Source: Amycolatopsis taiwanensis DSM 45107 (GTDB lineage: Bacteria > Actinomycetota > Actinomycetes > Mycobacteriales > Pseudonocardiaceae). From it: 64,000 nt of DNA. A program made the position numbers and the translations under genes. The notes beneath the pieces were generated by a model that saw only the letters and a list, made by a program, of their open reading frames with translations, had not been told where the DNA came from and ran no database searches. Below, piece by piece: positions 52,833-61,591 of this stretch. The stretch lies in assembly GCF_000519205.1 (NCBI RefSeq), contig NZ_JAFB01000041.1:20186-84185 (forward strand). Reading direction: 5' to 3'. Position 1 is the first letter of the stretch. Each line of letters opens with the position of its first letter.

Positions 52833-53177
52833 TCAGACGTGGTGATGTGTCGCGTCGATCAGCTCGTCCAGGCGCGCGAGCACCAACATCAGCTCGTCGA
52901 CGCGCTCGTGGATCCGGGCTCGCTGTTCGCGCAGCATCGCACGTTGCTCGGCGTCGGTGTGCCCCGACTCGATGCACGGCAGGAGCTGGGCGATGTGGCT
53001 GCTGGTCAGGCCCGCGGCGTAGAACTGCTGGTAGAGGCGGACACGATCGACGTCGTCCTCCTGGTAGACGCGCTGGCCGGCAGGCGTCCGTTCGGCACGC
53101 AGCAGGCCCTGCTCCTCGTAATAGCGGAGGGCGCGTGCGCTCACTCCGGCCCGTTCCGCGAGCTCGCCGATTTTCAT
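52833..53177 (-). CDS. MerR-family regulator
   Basis: A 114-aa MerR protein: MKIGELAERAGVSARALRYYEEQGLLRAERTPAGQR is the canonical DNA-binding head, followed by a coiled-coil (REQRARIHERVDELMLVLARLDELI) and a His-rich tail ATHHHV that could sense a metal or be structural. No CxxC pair is seen, so it is not a SoxR with an iron-sulfur cluster. It lies 86 bp after the SDR gene on the same strand and probably controls it through 54015-54033. ATG 53177. Confidence 0.85.
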   Translation of the reverse strand: MKIGELAERAGVSARALRYYEEQGLLRAERTPAGQRVYQEDDVDRVRLYQQFYAAGLTSSHIAQLLPCIESGHTDAEQRAMLREQRARIHERVDELMLVLARLDELIDATHHHV

Positions 53178-53263
53178 CGCCACATGGTCGCAAACGACGG
53201 GGCCGGTGCGCGGATTCCGGCTGTTCCGTCCGCGCTCCGGCCCCGCGAAGACATGCCCGCCAC

Positions 53264-53998
53264 TCAACGCTGCCCGGTGGGCACCCCGATGGCCTGTGGG
53301 TAGAGCGACTCGGTCGGCTCACCGAGGCGGGCGCGCCACTCGCGGGTAATCTCGTCTCCGTACACCTCCAGAGCACCGGCCTCGACACCATCGAGCGCTG
53401 CGCGAACCACGTCGGCAGGGTCGGCCAGCGACCAGCCCGGCTCGCTCTTCGCCCATGCGGACATGTCCGTGTCCACCAACGCCATCGCCAAGCCGGTGAC
53501 CTGCGTACCCTGCCCGGCCAGCTCCAACCGGACCCCGTTGGTCAGCTGCCACGCAGCCGCCTTCGCCGCCCCGTAGGTGTCGGCGAACCCGAACGCCCGG
53601 AACGAGCTCTGCGAGAGGACATTGAGGATGGCTCCACCGCCGTTTAGGTCGAGGATGGGCGCGAAGGCCCGCACCATGCGCAAGCTGCCCCAGTAGTTCA
53701 CCTCCATTTCCTGCCGCGCGTTCGCGAGGTCGCTGCCGATGAACGAGCTGAGCGTCGCGACCCCAGCGTTGTTGATCAACAGGGTCACGTCACCCGCCAC
53801 CGCGGCAGCCGCCTCGACGGAGGCGTCGTCGGTCACGTCCAGCCGCAGCGGCACTGCGCCCGGTACGTCGACCGACTCGGGTTTCCGGGCGGCCGCGTAC
53901 ACCCGCGCCGCCCCCCGCTCCAGCAGCTCGGTGACGAAGCGCTTGCCCAACCCACGGTTCGCCCCGGTGACCAGGGCAATCTGATGCTTAATCTCCAC
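53264..53998 (-). CDS. Short-chain dehydrogenase/reductase
   Basis: A 244-aa SDR with cofactor motif TGANRGLGK, NNAG, catalytic Ser in LSQSS and the YGAAK catalytic Tyr-Lys pair. Arg in AARKP after strand 2 suggests NADP preference. GTG 53998. First gene of an operon with the MerR regulator; promoter structure upstream is MerR-like. Confidence 0.88.
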   Translation of the reverse strand: MEIKHQIALVTGANRGLGKRFVTELLERGAARVYAAARKPESVDVPGAVPLRLDVTDDASVEAAAAVAGDVTLLINNAGVATLSSFIGSDLANARQEMEVNYWGSLRMVRAFAPILDLNGGGAILNVLSQSSFRAFGFADTYGAAKAAAWQLTNGVRLELAGQGTQVTGLAMALVDTDMSAWAKSEPGWSLADPADVVRAALDGVEAGALEVYGDEITREWRARLGEPTESLYPQAIGVPTGQR

Positions 53999-54014
53999 GT
54001 CTTCGACGTTAGAA

Positions 54015-54037
54015 CCTCACGTTAACGTCAGGGACAA
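54015..54037 (-). promoter_or_regulatory. MerR-type operator/promoter of the SDR-merR operon
   Basis: CCTCACGTTAACGTCAGGG (54015-54033) contains the perfect palindrome ACGTTAACGT and resembles the E. coli SoxR box. Read on the minus strand it sits between TTGTCC and CTAACG with a 19-bp spacer, the stretched spacing that MerR proteins activate. The first base of the gene is 17 bp below. Confidence 0.65.
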
Positions 54038-54167
54038 CGTGATCTGCGCCGCGTTTCGGGTCCTTGGGCGCAACAGCTTCCATGCCGTGACCGATCTGTG
54101 CGGGCTTGCCGATCGGTCACCGGATCACCCGCAATGCGTGACCGATCTTGCGGACGACGCTGCTTCC

Positions 54168-55277
54168 TCAGGCAGAGAGCACTGCGACGAACTCGTGGAT
54201 GTCGCGGGCGAGCAAATCCGGCTCCTCATGCGGGGCGAAGTGTCCGCCGTGGTCGAAGCGGGTGTAGCGCACCACGTGGTATGTCCGCTCGGCGTACTCG
54301 CGCGGCGGCACGGAGATGTCGTACGGGAATGCGGCGACAGCGGTCGGCAGGTCGCCCATCACCGGCCGGGGCAGAGGGTGCGCGAGGTGGTCGAAGTAGG
54401 GCCGGAATGATGTACCGATCGTGTTGGTGAACCAGTAGAGCGAGGCCTGCACCAGGATCTCGTCGTCGCTCCAGCGGGCGGTGACGTCTCCACCGCAGTC
54501 GCTCCACGCGCGGTACTTCTCGAGGATCCAGGCCAACAGGCCGACCGGAGAATCTGTCAGGCCGTAAGCCAGCGTCAGGGGCCGGGTCTGTTGCTGGTGC
54601 GCGTAGGCGCCCCCGTCGCTGGTCCAGGACTCGATCCCGGACAGGTATGCCTTCTCGGCCGCAGTGAGGTCGCTGTGGTCGGCGGCCGCCATCACCGCCA
54701 TCAGATGGATGCCTGCGACCGCTTCGGGATGGGCGGCCCCGAGACGCGAGGTGATCCCGGCGCCGAGGTCGCCGCCGTGCGCGACGTAGCGGTGGTAGCC
54801 AAGACCTGACATGAGGCGGTGCCAGACCTCGTGCGTCGGAACCTCGGCCGGAGCCGCAGCAGGCTGATCGGAGAAGGTGAATCCGGGCAGAGACGGTACG
54901 ACGACATCGTGCCCGAGGTCGGCGAGCCGGTGAGCCAGGGGGATCATCTCGGCGAAGGTGCTCGGCCACCCGTTGGTCAGGACGATCGGAAGACCTGCTG
55001 GCGCTTTCGCGCGCACGTGGAGGAAGTGCACGCGCTGACCGCTGATGTTCGTGGTTCGCTGCGGCTCGGCGTTCAGACGGCGTTCGTGACTGCGCCAGTC
55101 GAACCCGTCGGCCCAGTAGGCAACAAGGCGTGCCAGGACATCCCGGTCGGTTCCTGCCGACCAGGCGGGTTCGGGCCAGGGTCGAGGCCACCGCGTCGAC
55201 GACAGGCGGTGTCGCAGATCTGTGACATCGTGGTCCGGCACGGCGATGGCGAAGTCGGCAACTTCGAGTGGTGTCAT
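54168..55277 (-). CDS. Epoxide hydrolase
   Basis: A 369-aa alpha/beta hydrolase with the N-terminal EHN domain (DFAIAVPDHDVTDLRHRLSSTRWP). The catalytic Asp is in HGGDLGAG (about 170), the lid Tyr near RPYF, and the catalytic His in GGHFAPHEEP (about 350). The oxyanion Trp-Pro is in NGWPSTF. ATG 55277. Converts an epoxide to a diol; natural substrate unknown. Confidence 0.9.
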   Translation of the reverse strand: MTPLEVADFAIAVPDHDVTDLRHRLSSTRWPRPWPEPAWSAGTDRDVLARLVAYWADGFDWRSHERRLNAEPQRTTNISGQRVHFLHVRAKAPAGLPIVLTNGWPSTFAEMIPLAHRLADLGHDVVVPSLPGFTFSDQPAAAPAEVPTHEVWHRLMSGLGYHRYVAHGGDLGAGITSRLGAAHPEAVAGIHLMAVMAAADHSDLTAAEKAYLSGIESWTSDGGAYAHQQQTRPLTLAYGLTDSPVGLLAWILEKYRAWSDCGGDVTARWSDDEILVQASLYWFTNTIGTSFRPYFDHLAHPLPRPVMGDLPTAVAAFPYDISVPPREYAERTYHVVRYTRFDHGGHFAPHEEPDLLARDIHEFVAVLSA

Positions 55278-55329
55278 GACTGCTCCTCCGGAAGCTCAGA
55301 GCGTCCGAGTCGCTCTGATGCCGACGCGG

Positions 55330-55657
55330 TCACGAGAGTAGCTGGCTGCACGGTCGCGACGGCGGCTCAAACGGGTCGTCGTCGACCACGTCGTAGGACA
55401 CGAACTTGTCGACCAGTGGCAGCCCGATCATGTCCGTGTGGTGGTGAGCCGGGCGGATCAGATACTCCCAACCCCTCCAGGTCTTCGATCGCGTAGATCG
55501 CGGCGAAGGAGTACTCGCCGCCGAAGTCACGGCCGACGATGAACGACTTCACTGACGGAATCACCCGCCCCTGGTTACGCATGCTCTCCACCGCCTCCTC
55601 CAGCTTCTCCGGAGCCACCTCCGGCTTGATGGTGATCCGCGCGCTGAGATAAATCAT
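55330..55657 (-). pseudogene. Dabb-family (stress-responsive A/B barrel) protein, frameshifted
   Basis: A small alpha/beta-barrel protein of about 108 aa starting ATG 55657 (MIYLSARITIKPEVAPEKLEE) after AAAAGGAGAAGG. The frame is good to AIYAIEDLEG, then shifts by one base in GGGGTTGGG near 55465-55473; the next frame continues WEYLIRPAHHHTDMIGLPLVDKF, with the His-rich signature of the Dabb family, to stop at 55330. A single extra base explains it. Decay or sequencing error. Confidence 0.75.
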
Positions 55658-55844
55658 CGACCTTCTCCTTTTATCTCGTCCGGTACGGCAGTCACCGCAC
55701 CAGCAATTCGAATGGTCAACCACTCGCTTCGAGTGGGTAGAACAACGGAATGCAACCGGGCCGGCGGTTTTCAGGCCGAGAAATTGATGGTTCACGCAGG
55801 GTCGGCGGGGACGGCGAGGTCTAAGCCGTTGCCTGCCGCCGGGC

Positions 55845-56261
55845 TCAGGACGTGGCAGGGTCGAAGCGGATCACGGGCAACGTCCGCCCTGCCTTGGCCT
55901 GGTACGACGCGAAGGCGGGCGCGATCTTTACGAAGCGTCCGAAGGCGGTGTCGCGTTGGTCGCCGGTGAGCTCGGTTGCCCGGACAGGGATGGTGGCGAG
56001 GTGGCCGCCGACCACTGCCTCGATGTCGATGTCGGGGTGTGCGCGTAGGTTGACGACCCAGGCTGGGTCACGTGGTGCGCCCATGGCCGAGCCGACGACG
56101 AGCCATGCGTCGCCCTCACGCAAAGACATGGCGGGGTTGATGCGCTCGGTGTTGGTGCGTACACCTCGGTGGTGGATGAGGACGAGATGGGTGCCCCAGG
56201 CGCCGGCCCGGCCGTTGTTGGCTCGGAATTCGGTGATCACCTGGTGGTTGAACTCGGTCAT
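55845..56261 (-). CDS. Deazaflavin (F420)-dependent nitroreductase-family protein
   Basis: A 138-aa protein of the DDN/FDOR-A fold: FNHQVITEFRANNGRAGAWGTHLVLIHHRG, then LVVGSAMGAPRDPAWVVNLRAHPDIDIEA, which are the F420-contacting blocks. It ends VIRFDPATS. ATG 56261 is in a context without a strong ribosome site. Possibly reduces quinones or xenobiotics using F420H2. Confidence 0.88.
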   Translation of the reverse strand: MTEFNHQVITEFRANNGRAGAWGTHLVLIHHRGVRTNTERINPAMSLREGDAWLVVGSAMGAPRDPAWVVNLRAHPDIDIEAVVGGHLATIPVRATELTGDQRDTAFGRFVKIAPAFASYQAKAGRTLPVIRFDPATS

Positions 56262-56321
56262 GGTTGGTCCCTTCCGTTCTTGGTGTCGGCCGGCCGGAGT
56301 TCCGGCCGGGCCGGCGAGGGG

Positions 56322-56385
56322 TCAGTTCATGAACATGCCGCCATCGACGTTCAGGGTCTGGCCGGTGACGAAATCGGCGTCGGCA
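56322..56385 (-). pseudogene. SDR C-terminal fragment
   Basis: Minus-strand frame reads DADFVTGQTLNVDGGMFMN and stop, the characteristic last 20 residues of classical SDR enzymes. Nothing upstream continues it: homology ends at about 56385, where a MarR fragment on the other strand begins. It marks a deletion junction. Confidence 0.65.
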
Positions 56386-56387
56386 CA

Positions 56388-56836
56388 AGGCCCTCGCCGG
56401 AGGCCTCCTTCGCGAATGTGGACTGCATCCGGGCCAGGAGCTGGTGATGATGACGTTGTGGGAGGAGGGCCCGCAGCGTCAGGTCGATCTCGCGGAGACG
56501 GTCGACTCGGACGCTCCGACGATGACCCGGAGCATCGCCAGGCTGGAGCGCGCCCGGCTCGTACGCCGGACCCGTTCGACGACCGACCGACGCTCAGTCA
56601 TCGTGGAGGCGACCGAGGAGAGCCAGGCCCTGAAGAAGGCGGTCGGTCACGCCTGGGCAGAGCTCGAGCGAGCGACGGTGGGGACGATGTCGCAGACGCG
56701 CATCTCCGAGGCCCGAGCGATTCTCGCCGAGCTCGAGGCGAGCCTGGCGGGCGTCTACTCCGAAGGCGGCCAGGGGGCGGCGCTCTCTCGACGTGGACGA
56801 GCCGGCGAGTCGTCCGTGCACGCTGGCAAGCAGTAG
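56388..56836 (+). pseudogene. MarR-family regulator, 5' truncated
   Basis: The frame starts without initiation codon in KALAGGLLRECGLHPGQELVMMTLWEEG and continues through a full winged helix (RQVDLAETVDSDAPTMTRSIARLERARLVRRTRSTTDRRSVIV) and C-terminal dimer helices. ATG triplets at about 56444 could make a 130-aa product missing the first dimerisation helix. The missing 30-40 residues were probably lost with the SDR body. Confidence 0.65.
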
Positions 56837-56856
56837 CGCCCGGGACGACGGTGTCG

Positions 56857-57723
56857 TCAGGCGGGGGGCTCCGAGGGCGTCGTCCGGAGATCCGGCTGCG
56901 CTGGAGCCTGGTTGAGGGAGTTGAGGAGCAGGAGCTTCTCAGCGTCGGGGCTTGCGGGCGCGGCGTGGTAGACGACGAGCATCTGGCCTGTCGTGCCGCT
57001 GATGGCGAGCTTCTCGCGATACAGACGCAGCTCGCCGACCTGTGGATGCTCCAGTCGCATCTCGGCGCCCTCCCGTGTGCGCACGTCGTGTCGTGCCCAC
57101 AGGGCCCGGAAGCGCGGGCTGGCCAGCGACAGCTCCCCGACCAGGTCGATGAAGCGCGGGTCGTCGGTATCGGTGCCGACCGACTGCCGGAAGCCGGCCA
57201 CGAGTCGCTCGGTCGCGCTCTCCCAGTCCGGATAGAGATCCTTCTCCGCCGGGTCGAGGAAGACGTCTCGGAGCCGGTTGCCGCCGACCACCAGGCGCGG
57301 CGACAGCGTGGTGGCCGGCGGGTTGGCGGCCAGGACGTCGAAGTAGCGACCCTCCACGAATGCGGGCAGGGGAAGGGTGCTGACCAGCATGGCGACGCCC
57401 GCCGGGACCGCCTCCCGGCGTGGCGTACGTCGCCGGCGTCGCGGCCGCGGCCCACCGAGGCTGACCAGGTAGGCCGTCGTGTCCTCGTCGAGTTGGAGGA
57501 CACCAGCCAGCGACTCCAGGACCGCGAGGGAAGGACTGGTGTCGCGGCCCTGCTCCAGGCGGAGGTAGTAGTTCGCGCTGATGCCGGCGAGCATCGCGAC
57601 CTCCTCGCGGCGCAGGCCCGGCACCCGGCGTGACCCGTGCACCGGCAGTCCGGCCTGCTCGGGAGTCACCAGGTCGCGACGCGCTCGCAGGAATTCGCCG
57701 AGCCGGTTCGCTCTGTCGGTCAT
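56857..57723 (-). CDS. XRE-family regulator with MmyB-like domain
   Basis: A 288-aa transcription factor. HTH at about 10-75 (LGEFLRARRDLVTPEQ ... GLRREEVAMLAGISANYYLRLEQGRD) and a C-terminal MmyB-like ligand domain (FVEGRYFDVLAANPPATTL). Such proteins repress a neighbouring SDR gene in actinomycetes; here the SDR is next upstream, on the same strand, 41 bp away. ATG 57723. Confidence 0.88.
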   Translation of the reverse strand: MTDRANRLGEFLRARRDLVTPEQAGLPVHGSRRVPGLRREEVAMLAGISANYYLRLEQGRDTSPSLAVLESLAGVLQLDEDTTAYLVSLGGPRPRRRRRTPRREAVPAGVAMLVSTLPLPAFVEGRYFDVLAANPPATTLSPRLVVGGNRLRDVFLDPAEKDLYPDWESATERLVAGFRQSVGTDTDDPRFIDLVGELSLASPRFRALWARHDVRTREGAEMRLEHPQVGELRLYREKLAISGTTGQMLVVYHAAPASPDAEKLLLLNSLNQAPAQPDLRTTPSEPPA

Positions 57724-57764
57724 CGCGCTCTCCTCCTGTGGGCTCTACTGGGCCCACCGAAGCC

Positions 57765-58472
57765 TTACCACGCGATGGGACCGTGGATCGAGCTGTAGGT
57801 GCCGGTGGGGCCGTCGGGTGAGACCTGGGCCATCCGGACGATGACCTCGGCGCCCTCCTCGACGGTCTGGGTGCCCGTGCGGCCGTTGAGATCGGTGTTG
57901 GTGAATCCCGGCTCGACGGCGTTGATGCGGATCTGCGGATACTGCTTGGCGTACTGGATCGTGATGGTGTTGACGACCGCCTTGGAGGCGGGATAGCTGA
58001 TGCCAGGGTAGAAGTGGGTGTGGCTGTCCGGGTCGGCGATCCCGGAGATCGACGCCAGCCCGCTGCTCAGATTGACGACGACCGGGGCAGCCGACTTCTG
58101 CAGCAGCGGCAGGAAGGCATGCAGCACGCGCAGCGTCCCGAAGACGTTCGTCTCGAAGGTCTCCCTCATCAGCTCGGGCGTCTCATCGGCCGCCGTCGGG
58201 ATGGCGTTGCCCTCAAGCCGCGGCTCGACGCCGGCATTGTTGATGAGTACGTCGAGCCCGCCCTCGGCAGCGATGGTGCCGACCGCTGCGGTGACCGAGG
58301 CGTCGTCGGTGACGTCGATGCGGACGAAACGGGCGCCGAGCTCGGCGGCGGCTGCGCGACCGCGCACCTCGTCGCGTGCGCCGACGTAGACGGTGTGCCC
58401 GGCTTCGACGAGTCGACGGGCTGTCTCCTTGCCGAGGCCCTTGTTGGCCCCGGTGATCAGTGTTGTCGTCAT
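57765..58472 (-). CDS. Short-chain dehydrogenase/reductase
   Basis: A 235-aa SDR: TGANKGLGKETARRL cofactor motif, NNAG, Ser in LSSGL and the YPASK catalytic pair. Start ATG 58472. It forms a two-gene operon with the XRE regulator. Carbonyl-reductase-like; substrate unknown. Confidence 0.87.
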   Translation of the reverse strand: MTTTLITGANKGLGKETARRLVEAGHTVYVGARDEVRGRAAAAELGARFVRIDVTDDASVTAAVGTIAAEGGLDVLINNAGVEPRLEGNAIPTAADETPELMRETFETNVFGTLRVLHAFLPLLQKSAAPVVVNLSSGLASISGIADPDSHTHFYPGISYPASKAVVNTITIQYAKQYPQIRINAVEPGFTNTDLNGRTGTQTVEEGAEVIVRMAQVSPDGPTGTYSSIHGPIAW

Positions 58473-58560
58473 GGTCCCAAGCATGACGCGCGCCTCGCCC
58501 CCAGAGGAGTCGTCTGTTCTTCCCTAGGACCGACAGGACCACCGCCTACTGCACCCCCCA

Positions 58561-58746
58561 AATGGCGAACGCCTGAGGACCGCCCAGGACGCCGGCCAGA
58601 TCCGCGCCGACGTCGATGTCCAGGTGGTCGTCGACCAACTCTGGGGCGCGACGTACTACCGCCTGCTCGTCCCCAACGAGCCCGTTACCCACGACTTCCT
58701 CGTCGCCCTCGTCGCCCTCGTCGGCAACCTCCTCGACGGCATCGCG
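58561..58746 (+). pseudogene. TetR-family C-terminal fragment
   Basis: Plus-strand frame reads AQDAGQIRADVDVQVVVDQ, LWGATYYRLLVPNEPVTHDF and LVGNLLDGI, the C-terminal ligand domain of a TetR regulator, but no HTH or start is present. It runs straight into a GntR fragment on the opposite strand. Dead remnant. Confidence 0.7.
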
Positions 58747-58751
58747 CAGTG

Positions 58752-58850
58752 CCTGCCGAGACATCGTGCGTTTCCCGGATTTCCTTCCGCGTTGGCGCCG
58801 GCGAGCCCGGCGTCGGAACGCCGTCGAGAATTTGTTTCCGGATTGCGGCC
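58752..58850 (-). pseudogene. GntR winged-helix relic
   Basis: Minus-strand RKQILDGVPTPGSPAPTRKEI and RETHDVSAGTA are nearly the same as the GntR module of the integrase (RKQILDGALAPRSPASTQKEI and RETHDVSAGTA at about 62525-62620), about 85% identical in DNA over 95 bp. It stops where the TetR fragment begins. From 58851 to 59053 nothing else is supported. Confidence 0.7.
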
Positions 58851-59053
58851 ACTCGAACAGGCCGCCGGAGCCCACGCCGCCATCGAACTTCGGGCCGTGG
58901 TCGGAAAAACGTGCTGCGGACCCCAACGGCGCCGGCGCTGCCAACGGTCACGCCGTGAGCAGCACTTGCGCGAGGCCGGCGGGTTGAGTGAAGCACGCCT
59001 CAGTTGATCAGCCGCCATCGTCGGGTGCGCCGCAACGGTTCCTCGCGGCGGCG

Positions 59054-60703
59054 TCAGTTTCGAGCGACAGGAAGGAGGATGGCCGAGGGGTGGTCTTCGT
59101 CGTGCAGCACTTCCTGGTCGGCCACCCACATCGCGGTCGCGGTCGCGATCGGTTCGCCCGTCCCCAGGTTGCGGTTGTGCATAGGGTGGGCGCCGCTGGA
59201 CACCTGAAGGCGGATCCGGTGACCAGCGCGGAAGCGGTGGGCGGTGGCGTGCAAGGACACCGTGACGTGGTGGACGCTGTCCTGGTCCACGGGTGATCCC
59301 GGGGTGAGGCGGACGATACCGTCGCAGATATTGATCGACTTCCCGTTGGGCGTGACGTCGCACACGCGGGCGAAGAAGTCCGTGTGTGCCAACGATGAAC
59401 GCACGTACAGCTCGGCCGACACCATGCCCATGACAGTGGTATCGCGGGTAATCGGCGCGCTGGTAAAGGTCAGCACATCCGTTCGCGTCTCGATCCTGCG
59501 GTTGTCCTTGGGCCCACCGCCGAGCACCAACGCCCCGCCGACGTTGGGCGTCGGGTCGGCCGGGTCGTACCGGTAGCGCGAGGATGCCGCGGCCGACGCC
59601 GCGCAGGCGTCGGCCGGTTCGGGCGAGAGCCCGCCGCCCGCATGTAGATGCCAGCGGGTCGGCGTAGTCGGTGGCGGCCAGGAGGGCAGGTCGACCCACT
59701 CGTCGACGCCCATCACGCACACCCGCACGGGGGAGGGCCGCAGCGCGTCAGGGTTGCCCCGCAGATGAGCGTCGTACCACGCGAGGCTTTCCTGGAACCC
59801 GGCCTTGAACGCGCCCAGCGAGGCGTGCGTCCACGGCCCGATGGTGAGGTAGGGGTTCCTGCCCGCCTCACGCAGCGCCTGGTAGTCGGCGAGTTGATCG
59901 GCCAGGAAGAAGTCGTACCAGCCGCCCACCAGGTGCACGGGCGCCTGGATGTCCGGCACCCGCTTCGCGTGGTCCATCGCGGTCCAGAACTCGTCCTCGG
60001 GGCCGTCGTTCCGCAAGATCTCCTGGAAATAGGGCACGGTTCGCCCGGTGATCACCCGATCCGCCTCGCCGACCGGCAGGTGGGCGGCCCCCTTGCGCAA
60101 CACCGCGGTACGGCGGGCCGCCACCCGCATCTTGCCGAGAAACGACTCCTCGAAGTACACGGCGTACTGCTGGTACACCCAGGTGAGCAGCCCCTGCAGA
60201 CACAGGACCGGCCCGTGCTGCACCCCGTACACGCGGGATGCTGCCATCTGCGGCACCAGCGCTCCCACGAACTCCGGCGCGCCCGGCCCGGCGGCGAGCT
60301 GTACGTACCCGTAGTAGCTCTGGCCGAACATCGCCACCTTGCCGCTGAACCACGGCTGACCGGCGAGCCACTCCAGCGTGGCCAGCCCGTCCTCACGTTC
60401 GTCGCAGAACGGCCGGTACTGCCCACCCGACCCGAACGTGCCCCGGCAGTTCTGCATGATCACCTGGTAGCCGCGCTCGGCGATCAGCCGCGAGATCATG
60501 TCGGGCTTCTTCCCGCGCGGAGTGTACGGCGACCGGATCACCACAATCGGCAAGTCCGCCCCGCCTCGCGGGGCGATCCGGTTGGCGAGCAGCACAGCCC
60601 CGTCCGGCATGGGGACGCGGAGGTCGACCTGGCATTCGAGCTCGTGCGCGGCGACGGCGGGAAGGCCGAGCAGCCGCGACGCCAGCCTGGTCAGCAAAGG
60701 CAT
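59054..60703 (-). CDS. CocE/NonD-family hydrolase (X-Pro dipeptidyl-peptidase fold)
   Basis: A 549-aa serine hydrolase or peptidase. The nucleophile elbow is GQSYYG (about 125), preceded by the oxyanion Tyr in RSPYTPRG; catalytic Asp and His are in GGWYDFFL and TIGPWTHAS. The C-terminal jelly roll (about 340-549) is typical of S15/CocE enzymes. ATG 60703 after AAGGAG at proper spacing; ATG 60709 is too close. Cleaves esters or amides of small acids. Divergent from a regulator. Confidence 0.87.
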   Translation of the reverse strand: MPLLTRLASRLLGLPAVAAHELECQVDLRVPMPDGAVLLANRIAPRGGADLPIVVIRSPYTPRGKKPDMISRLIAERGYQVIMQNCRGTFGSGGQYRPFCDEREDGLATLEWLAGQPWFSGKVAMFGQSYYGYVQLAAGPGAPEFVGALVPQMAASRVYGVQHGPVLCLQGLLTWVYQQYAVYFEESFLGKMRVAARRTAVLRKGAAHLPVGEADRVITGRTVPYFQEILRNDGPEDEFWTAMDHAKRVPDIQAPVHLVGGWYDFFLADQLADYQALREAGRNPYLTIGPWTHASLGAFKAGFQESLAWYDAHLRGNPDALRPSPVRVCVMGVDEWVDLPSWPPPTTPTRWHLHAGGGLSPEPADACAASAAASSRYRYDPADPTPNVGGALVLGGGPKDNRRIETRTDVLTFTSAPITRDTTVMGMVSAELYVRSSLAHTDFFARVCDVTPNGKSINICDGIVRLTPGSPVDQDSVHHVTVSLHATAHRFRAGHRIRLQVSSGAHPMHNRNLGTGEPIATATAMWVADQEVLHDEDHPSAILLPVARN

Positions 60704-60816
60704 CGGCATTCTCCTTGACGGTTCGACGCAGGCGAACGCTAGCCTGTGTTTTCTTTCTCCTCAACGGAAAGGGCGATTATGAGGGCTATAAGGCCTGGTA
60801 AAGATGCATAAATTGG

Positions 60817-60846
60817 TGCAATGACTCTGCCGACAAACGCATTGCA
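60817..60846. promoter_or_regulatory. Inverted repeat between hydrolase and regulator
   Basis: TGCAATG (60817-60823) and CATTGCA (60840-60846) have a 16-bp spacer, within AT-rich divergent sequence 60710-60868. A likely operator for the regulator at 60869 controlling both directions. Confidence 0.5.
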
Positions 60847-60868
60847 ATGGACAGGGAGGAGTGCGCAA

Positions 60869-61591
60869 ATGCCGGGAGGTCGGCTGACCTACGAGGATCG
60901 TCTGCGCATCGCGGCAGGTCTGGCCGGGGGCCTCGGCTACTCGGACATCGCCCGGCGCCTCGCGCGGCCCACCTCGACCATCACTCGCGAGGTGGCCCGC
61001 AACGGCGGCCCCCACGCCTACCGGGCCGCCGCAGCACAGGCCGCGACCGTGCGGCGCGCCCGCCGTCGCAGACTGGCCCCGCCCTTGACCGAACCGATCC
61101 CCGCCGACACCCCTTACGGCCGTGCCCCGGAGGCGGTGCGCGCCTTCGAGCACCGGTTCATGACGATGATGGTCCAAACCGGACTGCCGCCGATGATGGC
61201 GAAGGTGCTCGTCCACCTGTTCACCAGCGACACCGGCGGCCGCACGGCGGCGGAACTCGTGCAGCGTCTGCACGTCAGCCCGGCGTCGATCTCCAAGGCC
61301 GTCGGCTACCTCGAACGCGTCGGCCTCGTCAGGCGCGAACGCGAAGGCCCGCGACGGCGCGAACGCTACCTCGTGCACGACGACGTCTGGTACCGGGCCT
61401 GGTCGGCGAGCGCGCGGTCCATCCAACTGTGGGCCGACACCGCCCAGGAAGGAGTCAGCATCCTCGGCGCCGCCACCCCCGCCGGTGCCCGGCTCGACGC
61501 AACGAGCCGGTTCTTCCAGCTCATCGGCCACGACATGGCCGAGACAGCCGAACGCCGGCGACGCGACATGTCAGCTACGTCGACCCCTTGA
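60869..61591 (+). CDS. Regulator with IS30-type HTH and MarR/GbsR-type winged helix
   Basis: A 240-aa transcription factor of two DNA-binding modules. Residues 1-60 (GGRLTYEDRLRIAAGLAGGLGYSDIARRLARPTSTITREV) are a HTH_38 domain as in IS30 transposases; residues about 90-175 (TGLPPMMAKVLVHLF ... TAAELVQRLHVSPASISKAVGYLERVGLVRR) are a GbsR/MarR-like winged helix. ATG 60869 after GGGAGGAG. Likely represses the divergent CocE-type hydrolase. Confidence 0.82.
   Translation: MPGGRLTYEDRLRIAAGLAGGLGYSDIARRLARPTSTITREVARNGGPHAYRAAAAQAATVRRARRRRLAPPLTEPIPADTPYGRAPEAVRAFEHRFMTMMVQTGLPPMMAKVLVHLFTSDTGGRTAAELVQRLHVSPASISKAVGYLERVGLVRREREGPRRRERYLVHDDVWYRAWSASARSIQLWADTAQEGVSILGAATPAGARLDATSRFFQLIGHDMAETAERRRRDMSATSTP

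Noticed and set aside
59648..60718. Long plus-strand frame opposite the CocE-type hydrolase
   Set aside because: His/Arg/Gly-rich shadow of a high-GC gene on the other strand; the minus-strand frame has catalytic motifs.
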